Below are positions 43,592 through 56,900 of a DNA stretch of 64,000 nucleotides, piece by piece. A program made the translations under genes and the position numbers. The notes under the pieces were generated by a model. The model did no database searches, had not been told where the DNA came from, and worked only from the letters and a program-made list of their open reading frames with translations. The stretch's first letter is position 1, and each line of letters starts with the position of its first letter. Source of the DNA: Serripes groenlandicus (taxonomy: Eukaryota > Mollusca > Bivalvia > Cardiida > Cardiidae); NCBI GenBank assembly GCA_031761405.1, contig JASEVX010000003.1:68053044-68117043 (forward strand). Direction: 5' to 3'.

Positions 43592-44216
43592 TCCGGGACA
43601 AAATGGCCACGTACAAAATGTCCACGGACAAAATGTCACAGGACATAATGTCGACGGACAAAATGTCCAAGGAAAAAATGTCACAGGACAAAATGTCCAC
43701 GGACCAAATGTCACAGGACATAATGTCGACGGACCAAATGTCGACGGACATAATGTCGACGGACAAAATGTCCACGGACAAAATGTCACAGGACATAATG
43801 TCCACGGACAAAATGTCACAGGACAAAATGTCCACAGACAAAATGCCACAGGACATAATGTCGACGGACAAAATGACCACGGACAAAATGTCACAGGACA
43901 TAATGTCGACGGACAAAATGCCACAGGACAAAATATACTCGGACAAAAGCAGCACACCACAAGTGTTATGGGATGCCAGGATGTTAAATGGGATGTGTGG
44001 ATAGCTGATACAAGTGATAGATCATGAACTGTTTCACTCATATACTGTTGCCACTTGTGGTGTGCTGCTTTAACATTATAATTCACAATAAAATGTTTTC
44101 GAAATAAACTGTTGCATTTTGTCCTCTTTTCATATTGTGGCATTTTGTCCGTGGACATTATGTATGTGGACATTATGTCCTGTGGCATAATGTCCGTGGA
44201 CATTTTTTTCGGATAC
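43592..44216. mobile_element. Foldback element with minisatellite arms
   Basis: The left arm (43592-43967) is mostly a 15-bp tandem repeat, GGACAAAATGTCCAC and GGACATAATGTCGAC, then AGCAGCACACCACAAGTG. After about 80 bp of loop the inverse CACTTGTGGTGTGCTGCT (44051-44068) follows, and further right the inverse minisatellite (ATGTCCGTGGACATT type, 44129-44205) ends with TTTTCGGAT, the inverse of ATCCG at the left edge. The 15-bp unit is 5 codons, so both strands show long open frames, but these are only the repeat. The plan recalls Foldback elements. Confidence 0.7.
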
Positions 44217-44431
44217 CAGTTAATGTGTATGTCAATTAACCATACCAAATAAAATATAACATAAAAATATTCTTAAGGAGTTGCAAGTTAACAAAAAAGT
44301 ATTATGGAAGTGGGTTAATTATCGTGAGCTAAACCTTTTGGTTTCGATTATAAATGTTTGGACTGAATCAAAAATAGCATTATTTTGTTCGATTGATGAG
44401 TTTGGATTTCCATATAAAAAAAATATCAAGC
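44217..44431 (-). other. Likely LINE 3' untranslated sequence
   Basis: Directly downstream (minus strand) of the LINE C-terminal fragment. No other feature. Confidence 0.4.
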
Positions 44432-44620
44432 CTAATGTTTTGTGGGAAGTTCTCTTAGCATGCCATGTCTAATATCATTGTAGCGGGGACATTCGAGTAG
44501 GTAATGTGAAGAGGTTTCAATTTTCCCGCATGCGCAAAGGGGAGAATCAAAAACATTCCTGAGAAAAAGATGATGGTTGAGTCCACTACATTGTGTTCTT
44601 AATCGAGTATGTAATACCAT
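44432..44620 (-). pseudogene. LINE polyprotein C-terminal fragment (zinc knuckle)
   Basis: 62 codons on minus, ending in a stop. The pattern LRTQCSGLNHHLF (residues 7-19), SPLCACGKIETSSHYLLECP (26-45), then YNDIR (47-51) matches the cysteine/histidine segment at the C-terminus of many non-LTR retrotransposon reverse transcriptases, with C29, C31, H39 and C44 as metal-binding candidates. The frame meets a stop five codons upstream of the first methionine, so the preceding reverse-transcriptase region is lost or frameshifted. It may belong to the same LINE type as the fragment at 31162, but the two do not overlap and this cannot be shown. Confidence 0.85.
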
Positions 44621-45099
44621 ACCTGTGAATACCTATCCCCAAGGTAATAATATAGAGGTGGTGTCCTAATATTGTTATATAATAATAGTTTAAAAGATCA
44701 TAAAGATTCAGCGTTTTTGATTTCGGGTGACAATGTGAATTATAATATAGCAGTGTGTTCTAATTATTTTCACCAACAATTTGACGGCTTTCACACATAT
44801 GCAGAAATATAAAACGGGAAACAGCTGAAGAGGTATAAAAGAGCAAATCTCTATAAAAGAAAATATGAATATTAAAACGTGTCAAAGGGAGAAATCGCTC
44901 ATTATGATATTTGCGGGATAAAACTCAGTTTAAATCTGAAACAGAAAACTTTTAACACATCTGATGAGATATAAAACGGAACATGTCTATAAATGAAACT
45001 AAAACTAATGAATAGCATTGAAAACATTGTAGCAAAAGGAGATCCATCCCATATTGAGTAATATCTCCTTTTGCTAAAAAAAAAATGGTGTCGGGTGCA
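44621..45099. other. AT-rich sequence with family A remnants
   Basis: TTGAAAACATTGTAGCAAAAGG, AGTAATATCTCCTTTTGC and GTGCAGATGCG (about 45018-45108) are the remains of a family A copy. No gene. Confidence 0.5.
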
Positions 45100-45340
45100 G
45101 ATGCGTCAAATTAGTCCGCAAGAGGATCACGTGATTTTGGCAAATGTTGTCATAGTTACGAGTTATCTCCAGGGTTCGATCCCCAGTCGCGTTACGACGG
45201 TCATTGTGGATTACTCTTGGGTAAGGCACATGTTTTAGCCTAATACTGGTTTGTTTACCCAGGGAGTATGTATAAGTGAACTGTCGCCGTGATATAACTG
45301 AAATTATGTTGAAAGCGGCGTAAATCCTCAATAAAACAAA
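45100..45340 (+). mobile_element. tRNA-derived SINE (S2-like or related)
   Basis: Box B-like CAGGGTTCGATCCCCAGTCG at about 45171, body with GTTTACCCAGG, 3' part GTGAACTGTCGCCGTGATAT and GTTGAAAGCGGCGTAAATCC, tail CAATAAAAC. The box A region is poorly preserved. Confidence 0.65.
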
Positions 45341-46109
45341 CGAGTTATCTCCCTTTTGGACTCAAATAGTTTTCCTATAACGTATTGTCACAATTTTGTT
45401 TGTGTTTAAATGCAATATATTAAAAGTATTTCTATTTACTGACAGTATAATATTTTTGTCATTTATAATCCAGAAATATAGGAAATAATGAACAAAATCT
45501 ATCAAATTAGCATTTTTCCGGAAAGGGAAATGTTATTACCATTATTGCTCATTTTTCTACAATATTCTCAATAACAATGTACTTTAAGTTATTATGGTTT
45601 TTTGAAGGGTAATTGCCAAACGTTTATATCATAAATACGTTTTTATGTCATTCTAGTTGTTTGTCTTTTATAGCCTAAGATGCGAAAATACCTCTTTTTG
45701 CCAAATATGACCCTTTTTCTAACACATTTTGTGTTGCCATAGCAACCAGGTACAGATTTTTGCAACCTAAACACGAGGTTGAAATTTATGTCACATAACT
45801 AGTTTGTGTGCACACAATTCAATCGTAAACCGCTGACCCACATGTAGCACCGTTTGCCTGATATGTGTGTGCAACTGTACTTAAATATGCACCATGACGT
45901 ACGGCGAAGAGATAGAGAACATCCATAGTGAGCGCAATGATCCCCGTGCGACAAAAGATGGGATCCAGGCACCGAAAATATAAAACTATAAACGTTTTCT
46001 TTGCTCCGAAATGAACTCTATTCGCCAAATAAGACTGACAATTTGTCCAATTGATGGATGAAATTGCTTCCGACCAATCAGATACTTGGGCACAAATTCT
46101 GCCCAAAGA
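45341..46109. other. Unique sequence, no gene supported
   Basis: A 113-codon minus frame at 45819-46160 contains no motif I recognise and its 5' end overlaps SINE sequence. Confidence 0.5.
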
Positions 46110-46315
46110 GTTAACATTTATAATTTTGCAGCCAGGGGTTGTGAGTTTGAATCTCGTCAATGAGCGTCATTTGTCTTCCATCATTGGGTTTATATGGCAA
46201 TGTGGTAAGGTAACTATTTGTCTTGAAAAAACAATGTTGTGTGGAGAACTTGTGCGAGAAAGCCAAGAAACACCAACAACGTGAACTTGCCGCCGTAGAT
46301 AATTGAAACATTGTT
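46110..46315 (+). mobile_element. S1 SINE, diverged, head truncated
   Basis: CAGGGGTTGTGAGTTTGAATC (degenerate box B), GAGCGTCATTTGTCTTCC, CAATGTTGTGTGGAG and CGTGAACTTGCCGCCG. The tail has decayed. Confidence 0.65.
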
Positions 46316-46679
46316 CAAATCGATGAAAGCATATTGACCAAATATATGAATGAATTAATCCATTAAGCATGTGGATACTGGACTTGTATACTATGAACTT
46401 TATCGAGTTTCACTTCGTATGTAACCAATCGGAACCTTGATATTTCCAGTTTGTAAAATATCTAACATCATAATGAAATTTGATATGGACATAAATGCCG
46501 AATAAATTGCCAATCTCCAGATAACTTCAGATATATCTTACAAAACAATAGTCTGCGAGACATCTAAAATGATAAACTGTTCCTTTGGGAAATCCGTAAT
46601 GCATTTATTATCCGTTTCACAAATCGCAATATGTACAAATTACGAGGGTTGGTCTCTGACAATGTCATTCAAGCAGTAT
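46316..46679. other. Unique sequence, nothing recognised
   Basis: Leads into the satellite. Confidence 0.5.
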
Positions 46680-47286
46680 GTGCCCAGACGTACTGGTTAC
46701 GTGAATATCTATAATAACGTGTATTTAGAAACTATACATATACACAGTTCGGCCCAGATGTGCTGGTGACGTGAATATCTATTATGGCGTGTGATCAGAA
46801 ACTACACACATACACTGTTCGGCCCACACGTACTGTCGACGAAAATATCTAAAATGGCGTGTGATCAGAAACTACACACATACACAGTTCGGCCCACACG
46901 TACTGTCGACGAAAATATCTAAAATGGCGTGTGATCAGAAACTACACACATACACAGTTCGGCCCACACGTACTGTCGACGAAAATATCTAAAATGGCGT
47001 GTGATCAGAAACTACACACATACACAGTTCGGCCCACACGTACTGTCGACGAAAATATCTAAAATGGCGTGTGATCAGAAACTACACACATACACTGTTC
47101 GGCCCAGACTTACTGGTGACGTGAATATATATAATGGCGTGTAATCAGAAACTACACACATACACTGTTCGGCACATACTTACTGGTGACGTGAATATAT
47201 ATAATGGCGTGTGATCAGAAACTACACACATACACTGTTCGGCCCACACGTACTGTCGAAGTGAATATCTAAAATGGCGTGTGATA
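46680..47286. repeat. 70-bp satellite monomers (edge variant)
   Basis: GCGTGTGATCAGAAACTACA, ACAGTTCGGCCCACACG and TACTGTCGACGAAAATATC form a 70-bp unit. The same type resumes at 47975-48190 past the insertion. It is clearly related to the 68-bp monomer filling the rest of the array: same GTGATCAGAAACTA and CACATACACTGTTC parts, different GTTCGGCCCA versus GTTCTACAGG centre. Confidence 0.95.
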
Positions 47287-47297
47287 ATTATAGGTTA

Positions 47298-47448
47298 TTT
47301 AACAGTGTTCTGTACAATACGGATATATATTTGGACGAGTACACAGCTTGGAAAATCATATTGGACGAGCCGCTAGGCGAGTCCAATATGATTTTCCAAG
47401 CTGTGTACGAGTCCAAATATATTCCGTATTGTACAGAACACTGTTAAA
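47298..47448. repeat. Large palindrome, about 68-bp arms, 14-nt loop
   Basis: TTTAACAGTGTTCTGTACAA through CTTGGAAAATCATATTGGAC on the left; the right side is its inverse with about three differences, around the loop GAGCCGCTAGGCGA. The arms are nearly identical, so it is young or conserved. Confidence 0.93.
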
Positions 47449-47525
47449 TGATCTTTTTATTCTATACCTCGACTTTTTCCCCAAAATATATTTTGTATTG
47501 TGCAGAATAATGTTAAATGACCTTT

Positions 47526-47738
47526 TTATTTTATAAAACTTATTTCTTCCAGTTCCCTTGTTTCTGTCGGCACGGCCTGCGCTAACCACCTTTTGAATAT
47601 TCCTACATCACTTTTAGTTTTTTTCACAGTGTTTTTTGGTTTCTGTTCAATTACAAAGTCATCTATTTCAGAATCGGATAACATTTTAGTTTCAGTGTTA
47701 CTCCTTGTTTGCAAACGACAATAATGATACGGTGACAA
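47526..47738 (-). pseudogene. N-terminal fragment resembling KIAA1958/ZMYM-type tyrosine-recombinase-like proteins
   Basis: The 70-codon frame contains, from residue 19, LSDSEIDDFVIEQKPKNT, then VKKTKSDVGIFKRWLAQ, then ETRELEEI before a stop. An acidic start, the K-NT-KKT-SD motif and FKRWL are what I remember from the N-terminal helical region of the KIAA1958/QRICH1/ZMYM group, related to Crypton tyrosine recombinases and abundant in mollusc genomes. The catalytic part is absent, and after the stop comes the subterminal repeat. It may be an exon, a truncated transposon or a decayed copy. Family assignment is from memory of sequence style only. Confidence 0.5.
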
Positions 47739-47974
47739 CAGGAGCTTTATCGTAACGCTTTATCTAGAGCGCCTGTCGATTCAGACTTTCATTCGGAACC
47801 TTTTCACGTGTTTCGGTCTTTATCATAGGTTTAACATGGGACCTGTGAATCGTACACTACGAAAAAAATACGGGTTATTTTGTACGCGCGTGCGTCCCGA
47901 TACGGAAATATATTGTACGGTCACATGATTCGAATGAGCGTCTACGATTGGACGTATAAATTAGGTATAGAATA

Positions 47975-50900
47975 AGACACAATACACATACACTGTTCAG
48001 CCCAGACGTACTGGTGACGTGAATATCTATCATGGCGTGTGATCAGAAACTATACGGATACACTGTTCGGCCCAGATGTACTGGTGACGTGAATATATAT
48101 CATGGCCGTTCGGCCCAGACGTACTGGTGACCTGTATATCTATCATGACGTGTGATCAGAAACTATATACATACACTGTTCTATAGGCGTACTTGTGACG
48201 TATATGCTTAATGGCGTGTGATCAGAAACTATACACATACACTGTTCTACAGGCGTACTTGTGACGTTTATATGTTTCATGGCGTGTGTTCAAAAACTAC
48301 ACACATACACTGTTCTAAAGGCGTATTTTTGACGTGTACATGTTTCATGGCTTGTGATGAGAAACTATACACATACACTGTTCTACAGGCGTACTTGTGA
48401 CGTGTATATGTTTCATGGCTTGTGATCAGAAACTATACACATACACTGTTCTACAGGCGTACTTGTGACGTGTATATGTTTCATGCGCGTGATCAGAAAC
48501 TATACACATACACTGTTATACAGGCGTACTTGTGACGTGTATATGTTTCAAGCGCGTGATCAGAAACTATACACATACACTTTTCTACAGGCGTACTTGT
48601 GACGTGTATATGTTTCATGCGCGTGATCAGAAACTATACACATACACTGTTCTACAGGCGTACTTGTGACGTGTATATATTGCATGGCGTGTGATCAGAA
48701 ACTATACACATACACTGTTCTACAGGCGTATTTTTGACGTGTATATGTTTCATGGCATGTGATCAAGAACGATACACATACACTGTTCTACAGGCGTACT
48801 TGTGACGTGTATATGTATCATGGCGTGTGATCAGAAACTACACGAATAAACTGTTCTACAGGCGTACTTTTGACGTGTATATGTTTCATGGAGTGTGATC
48901 AGAAACTATACACATACACTGTTCTACAGGCGTACTTGTGACGTGTATATGTATCATGGCATGTGATCAAGAACGATACACATACACTGTTCTACAGGCG
49001 TACTTTTGACGTGTATAAGTTTCATGGCGTGTGATCAGAAACTATACACATACACTGTTCTACAAGGGTTCCTGTGACGTGTATATGTTTCATGGCGTAT
49101 ATTTGACGTGTATATGTTTCATGGCATGTGATCAAGAACGATACACATACACTGTTCTACAGGCGTACTTGTGACGTGTATATGTATCATGGCGTGTGAT
49201 CAGAAACTACACGAATAAACTGTTCTACAGGCGTACTTTTGACGTGTATATGTTTCATGGAGTGTGATCAGAAACTATACACATACACTGTTCTACAGGC
49301 GTACATTTGACGTGTATATGTTTCATGGCATGTGATCAAGAACGATACACATACACTGTTCTACAGGCGTACTTGTGACGTGTATATGTATAATGGCATG
49401 TGATCAAGAACGATACACATACACTGTTCTACAGGCGTACTTTTGACGTGTATATGTATCACGTGTGATCAGATACTACACGAATAAACTGTTCTAGAGG
49501 CGTACTTTTGACGTGTATATGTTTCATGGAGTGTGATCAGAAACTATACACATACACTGTTCTACAGGCGTACATTTGACGTGTATATATATCATGGAGT
49601 GTGATCAGAAACTATACACATACAATTTTCTACAGGCGTACTTGTAACGTGTATAAGTTTCATGGCGTGTGATCAGAAACTATACACATACACTGTTCTA
49701 CAAGGGTTCCTGTGACGTGTATATGTTTCATGGCGTGTGATCAGAATCTATACACATACACTGTTCTTCAGGTTCAGGCGTACTTGTGACGTGTATATGT
49801 TTCATGGCGTTCGATCAGAAACTATACACATACTCTGTTCTACAGGCGTACTTGTGACGTGTATATGTTTCATGGCGTGTGATCAGAAACTATACACATA
49901 CACTGTTCTACAGGCGTAGTTGTGACGTGTATATGTTTCATGGCGCGTGATCAGAAACTATACACATACACTGTTTTTCCGGCGTACTTGTGACGTGTAT
50001 ATTTTTCATGACGTGTGATCAGAAACTATACACATACACTGTTCTACAGGCGTACATTTGACGTGTATATATATATCATGGCGTGTGATCAGAGACTATA
50101 CACATACACTGTTCTACAGGCGTACTTGTGACGTGTATATGTTTCATGTCGCGTGATCAGAATCTATACACATACACTGTTCTTCAGGCGTACTTGTGAC
50201 GTGTATATGTTTCATGGCGTGTGATCAGAAACTATATACATACTGTGTTCTACAGGCGTACTTGTGACGTGTATATGATTCATGGCGTGTGATCAGAGAC
50301 TATACACATACACTGTTCTACAGGCGTACATTTGACGTGTATATATATCATGGCGTGTGATCAGAAACTATACACATACACTGTTCTACAGGCGTCCTTG
50401 TGACGTGTATATGTTTCATATCGCGTGATCAGAATCTATACACATACACTGTTCTTCAGGCGTACTTGTGAGGTGTATATGTTTCATGGCGTGTGATCAG
50501 AAACTATACACTGTTCTATAGGCGTACTTGTGACGTGTATATGTTTCATGGCGCGTGATCAGAATCTACACACATAAACTGTTTTTCAGGCGTACTTGTG
50601 ACGTGTATATGTTTCATGGCGTTCGATCAGAAACTATATACATACTCTGTTCTACAGGCGTACTTGTGACGTGTATATGTTTCATGGCGTTCGATCAGAA
50701 ACTATACACATACACTGTTCTACAGGCGTACTTGTGACGTGTATATGTTTCATGGCGTTCGATCTGAAACTATACACATACACTGTTCTACAGGCGTAGT
50801 TGTGACGTGTATATGTTTCATGGAGTGTGATCAGAAACTATACACATACACTGTTCTACAGCCGTACATTTGACGTGTATATATATCATGGAGTGTGATC

Positions 50901-53900
50901 AGAAACTATACACATACAATTTTCTACAGGCGTACTTGTGACGTGTATAAGTTTAATGGCGTGTGATCAGAAACTATACACAAACACTGTTCTACAAGGG
51001 TTCCTGTGACGTGTATATGTTTCATGGCGTGTGATCAGAATCTATACACATACACTGTTCTTCAAGTTCAGGCGTACTTGTGACGTGTATATGTTTCATG
51101 GCGTTCGATCAGAAACTATACACATACTCTGTTCTTCAGGCGTACTTGTGACGTGTATATGTTTCATGGCGTGTGATCAGAAACTATACACATACACTGT
51201 TCTACAGGCGTACTTGTGACGTGTATATGTTTCATGGCGTGTGATCAGAAACTATACACATACACTGTTCTACAGGCGTAGTTGTGACGTGTATGTGTTC
51301 TACAGGCGTACTACTATAAACATACTATGTTCTACAGGCGTACTTGTGACGTGTATATGTTTCATGGCGTTCGATCAGAAACTATACACATACACTGTTC
51401 TACAGGCGTACTTGTGACGTGTATATGTTTCATGGCGTTCGATCTGAAACTATACACATACACTGTTCTACAGGCGTAGTTGTGACGTGTATATGTTTCA
51501 TGGAGTGTGATCAGAAACTATACACATACACTGTTCTACAGGCGTACATTTGACGTGTATATATATCATGGAGTGTGATCAGAAACTATACACATACAAT
51601 TTTCTACAGGCGTACTTGTGACGTGTATAAGTTTCATGGCGTGTGATCAGAAACTATACACAAACACTGTTCTACAAGGGTTCCTGTGACGTGTATATGT
51701 TTCATGGCGTGTGATCAGAATCTATACACATACACTGTTCTTCAAGTTCAGGCGTACTTGTGACGTGTATATGTTTCATGGCGTTCGATCAGAAACTATA
51801 CACATACTCTGTTCTACAGGCGTACCTGTGACGTGTATATGTTTCATGGCGTGTGATCAGAAACTATACACATACACTGTTCTACAGGCGTAGTTGTGAC
51901 GTGTATATGTTTCATGGCGCGTGATCAGAAACTATACACATACACTGTTTTTTCGGCGTACTTGTGACGTGTATATGTTTCATGGCGTGTGATCAGAAAC
52001 TATACACATACACTGTTCTACAGGCGTACATTTGACGTGTATATATATATCATGGCGTGTGATCAGAGACTATACACATACACTGTTCTACAGGCGTACT
52101 ACTATAAACATACTCTGTTCTACAGGCGTACTTGTGACGTGTATATGTTTCATGGCGTTCGATCAGAAACTCTACACATACACTGTTCTACAGGCGTACT
52201 TGTGACGTGTATATGTTTCATGGCGTTCGATCTGAAACTATACACATACACTGTTCTACAGGCGTAGTTGTGACGTGTATATGTTTCATAGAGTGTGATC
52301 AGAAACTATACACATACACTGTTCTACAGGCGTACATTTGTCGTGTATATATATCATGGAGTGTGATCAGAAACTATACACATACAATTTTCTACAGGCG
52401 TACTTGTGACGTGTATAAGTTTCATGGCGTGTGATCAGAAACTATACACAAACACTGTTCTACAAGGGTTCCTGTGACGTGTATATGTTTCATGACGTGT
52501 GATCAGAATCTATACACATACACTGTTCTTCAGGTTCAGGCGTACTTGTGACGTGTATATGTTTCATGGCGTTCGATCAGAAACTATACACATACTCTGT
52601 TCTACAGGCGTACTTGTGACGTGTATATGTTTCATGGCGTGTGATCAGAAACTATACACATACACTGTTCTACAGGCGTAGTTGTGACGTGTATATGTTT
52701 CATGGCGCGTGATCAGAAACTATACACATACACTGTTTTTCCGGCGTACTTATGACGTGTATATGTTTCATGGCGTGTGATCAGAAACTATACACATACA
52801 CTGTTCTACAGGCGAACATTTGACGTGTATATATATATCATGGCGTGTGATCAGAGAATATACACACACACTGTTCTACAGGCGTACTTGTGACGTGTAT
52901 ATGTTTCATGTCGCGTGATCAGAATCTATACACATACGCTGTTCTTCAGGCGTACTTGTGACGTGTATATGTTTCATGGCGTGTGATCAGAAACTATATA
53001 CATACTGTGTTCTACAGGCGTACTTGTGACGTGTATATGTTTCATGGCGTGTGATCAGAAACTATACACATACACTGTTCTACAGGCGTACATTTGACGT
53101 GTATATATATCATGGCGTGTGATCAGAGACTATACACATACACTGTTCTACAGGCGTACTACTATAAACATACTCTGTTCTACAGGCGTACTTGTGACGT
53201 GTATATGTTTCATGGCGTTCGATCAGAAACTCTACACATACACTGTTCTACAGGCGTACTTGTGACGTGTATATGTTTCATGGCGTTCGATCTGAAACTA
53301 TACACATACACTGTTCTACAGGCGTAGTTGTGACGTGTATATGTTTCATAGAGTGTGATCAGAAACTATACACATACACTGTTCTACAGGCGTACTTGTG
53401 ACGTGTATATGTTTCATGGAGTGTGATCAGAAACTATACACATACAATTTTCTACAGGCGTACTTGTGACGTGTATAAGTTTCATGGCGTGTGATCAGAA
53501 ACTATACACAAACACTGTTCTACAAGGGTTCCTGTGACGTGTACATGTTTCATGACGTGTGATCAGAATCTATACACATACACTGTTCTTCAGGTTCAGG
53601 CGTACTTGTGACGTGTATATGTTTCATGGCGTTCGATCAGAAACTATACACATACTCTGTTCTACAGGAGTACTTGTGACGTGTATATGTTTCATGGCGT
53701 GTGATCAGAAACTATACACATACACTGTTCTACAGGCGTAGTTGTGACGTGTATATGTTTCATGGCGCGTGATCAGAAACTATACACATACACTGTTTTT
53801 TCGGCGTACTTGTGACGTGTATATGTTTCATGGCGTGTGATCAGAAACTATACACATACACTGTTCTACAGGCGAACATTTGACGTGTATATATATATCA

Positions 53901-56900
53901 TGGCGTGTGATCAGAGAATATACACACACACTGTTCTACAGGCGTACTTGTGACGTGTATATGTTTCATGTCGCGTGATCAGAATCTATACACATACGCT
54001 GTTCTTCAGGCGTACTTGTGACGTGTATATGTTTCATGGCGTGTGATCAGAAACTATATACATACTGTGTTCTACAGGCGTACTTGTGACGTGTATATGT
54101 TTCATGGCGTGTGATCAGAAACTATACACATACACTGTTCTACAGGCGTACATTTGACGTGTATATATATCATGGCGTGTGATCAGAAACTATACACATA
54201 CACTGTTCTACAGACGTCCTTGTGACGTGTATATGTTTCATGTCGCGTGATCAGAATCTATACACATACACTGTTCTTCAGGCGTACTTGTGACGTGTAT
54301 ATGTTTCATGGCGTGTGATCAGAAACTATATACATACTGTGTTCTACAGGCGTACTTGTGACGTGTATATGTTTCATGGCGTGTGATCAGAAACTATACA
54401 CATACCCTGTTCTACAGGCGTACATTTGACGTGTATATATATCATGGCGTGTGATCAGAAACTATACACATACACTGTTCTACAGGCGTCCTTGTGACGT
54501 GTATATGTTTCATATCGCGTGATCAGAATATATACACATACACTGTTCTTCAGGCGTACTTGTGCCGTGTATATGTTTCAACGGCGTGTGATCAGAAACT
54601 ATACACTGTTCTACAGGCGTACTTGTGACGTGTATATGTTTCATGGCGCGTGATCAGAATCTACACACATAAACTGTTCTTCAGGCGTACTTGTGACGTG
54701 TATATGTTTCGTGGCGTTCGATCAGGAACTATATACATACTCTGTTCTACAGGCGTACTTGTGACGTGTATATGTTTCATGGCGTTCGATCAGAAACTAT
54801 ACACATACACTGTTCTACAGGCGTACTTGTGACGTGTATATGTTTCATGGCGTTCGATCTGAAACTATACACATACACTGTTCTACAGGCGTAGTTGTGA
54901 CCTGTATATGTTTCATGGAGTGTGATCAGAAACTATACACATACACTGTTCTACAGGCGTACATTTGACGTGTATATATATCATGGAGTGTGATCAGAAA
55001 CTATACACATACAATTTTCTACAGGCGTACTTGTGACGTGTATAAGTTTCATGGCGTGTGATCAGAAACTATACACAAACACTGTTCTACAAGGGTTCCT
55101 GTGACGTGTATATGTTTCATGGCGTGTGATCAGAATCTATACACATACACTGTTCTTCAAGTTCAGGCGTACTTGTGACGTGTATATGTTTCATGGCGTT
55201 CGATCAGAAACTATACACATACTCTGTTCTACAGGCGTACTTGTGACGTGTATATGTTTCATGGCGTGTGATCAGAAACTATACACATACACTGTTCTAC
55301 AGGCGTAGTTGTGACGTGTATATGTTTCATGGCGCGTGATCAGAAACTATACACATACACTGTTTTTCCGGCGTACTTGTGACGTGTATATGTTTCATGG
55401 CGTGTGATCAGAAACTATACACATACACTGTTCTACAGGCGTACATTTGACGTGTATATATATATCATGGCGTGTGATCAGAGACTATACACATACACTG
55501 TTCTACAGGCGTACTTGTGACGTGTATATGTTTCATGTCGCGTGATCAGAATCTATACACATACACTGTTCTTCAGGCGTACTTGTGACATGTATATGTT
55601 TCATGGCGTGTGATTCAGAAACTATATACATACTGTGTTCTACAGGCGTACTTGTGACGTGTATATGTTTCATGGCGTGTGATCAGAAACTATACACATA
55701 CACTGTTCTACAGGCGTACATTTGACGTGTATATATATCATGGCGTGTGATCAGAAACTATACACATACACTGTTCTACAGACGTCCTTGTGACGTGTAT
55801 ATGTTTCATGGCGCGTGATCAGAATCTATACACATACACTGTTCTACAGGCGTACTTTTGACGTGTATATGTTCATGGCTGGTGAACAGAAACTATACAC
55901 ATACACTGTTCTTCAGGCGTACTTGTGACGTATATATGTTTCATGGCGTGTGATCAGAAACTATACACTGTTCTACAGGCGTACTTGTGACGTGTATATG
56001 TTTCATGGCGCGTGATCAGAATCTACACACATAAACTGTTCTTCAGGCGTACTTGTGACGTGTATATGTTTCATGGCGTTCGATCAGAAACTATATACAT
56101 ACTCTGTTCTACAGGCGTACTTGTGACGTGTATATGTTTCATGGCGTTCGATCAGAAACTATACACATACACTGTTTTACAGGCGTACTTGTGACGTGTA
56201 TATGTTTCATGGCGTTCGATCAGAAACTATACACATACACTGTTCTACAGGCGTAGTTGTGACGTGTATATGTTTCATGGCGTGTGATCTGAAACTATAC
56301 ACATACACTGTTCTACAGGCGTACTTGTGACGTGTATATGTTTCATGGCGTGTGATCAGAAACTATACACATACACTGTTCTACAGGCGTACTTGTGACG
56401 TGTATATGTTTCATGGCGCGTTATCAGAATCTATACACATACACTGTTCTTCAGGCGTACTTGTGACGTGAATATGTTTTATGGCGTTCGATCAGAAACT
56501 ATATACATACTCTATTCTACAGGCGTACTTGTGACGTGTATATGTTTCATGGCGTGTGATCAGAAACTATACACATACACTGTTCTACAGGCGTACTTGT
56601 GACGTGTATATGTTTCATGGCGTGTGATCAGAAACTATACACTGTTCTACAGGCGTACTTGTGACGTGTATATGTTTCATGGCGCGTGATCAGAATCTAC
56701 ACACATAAACTGTTCTTCAGGCGTACTTGTGACGTGTATATGTTTCATGGCGTTCGATCAGAAACTATATACATACTCTGTTCTACAGGCGTACTTGTGA
56801 CGTGTATATGTTTCATGGCGTTCGATCAGAAACTATACACATACACTGTTCTACAGGCGTACTTGTGACGTGTATATGTTTCATGGCGTTCGATCAGAAA

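Larger units (their letters stand above)
47287..47974. mobile_element. Insertion in the satellite carrying a palindrome and a coding fragment
   Basis: Non-satellite sequence between GCGTGTGAT and ACACATACACTGTTC. Contains the palindrome at 47298-47448, the coding fragment at 47526-47738, and an inverted pair TTCTATACCT (about 47459) / AGGTATAGAA (about 47961) that could mark element ends. TTTAACAGTGTTCTGTACAA-type sequence occurs three times, at 47298 (plus), before 47448 (minus) and before 47519 (minus). Confidence 0.65.

Noticed and set aside
43430..44248. 272-codon cysteine-rich minus-strand protein
   Set aside because: Generated by the 15-bp repeat in the foldback element; the opposite strand frame is equally open.
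45819..46160. 113-codon minus-strand frame
   Set aside because: No motif; overlaps SINE sequence; length is within chance expectation.
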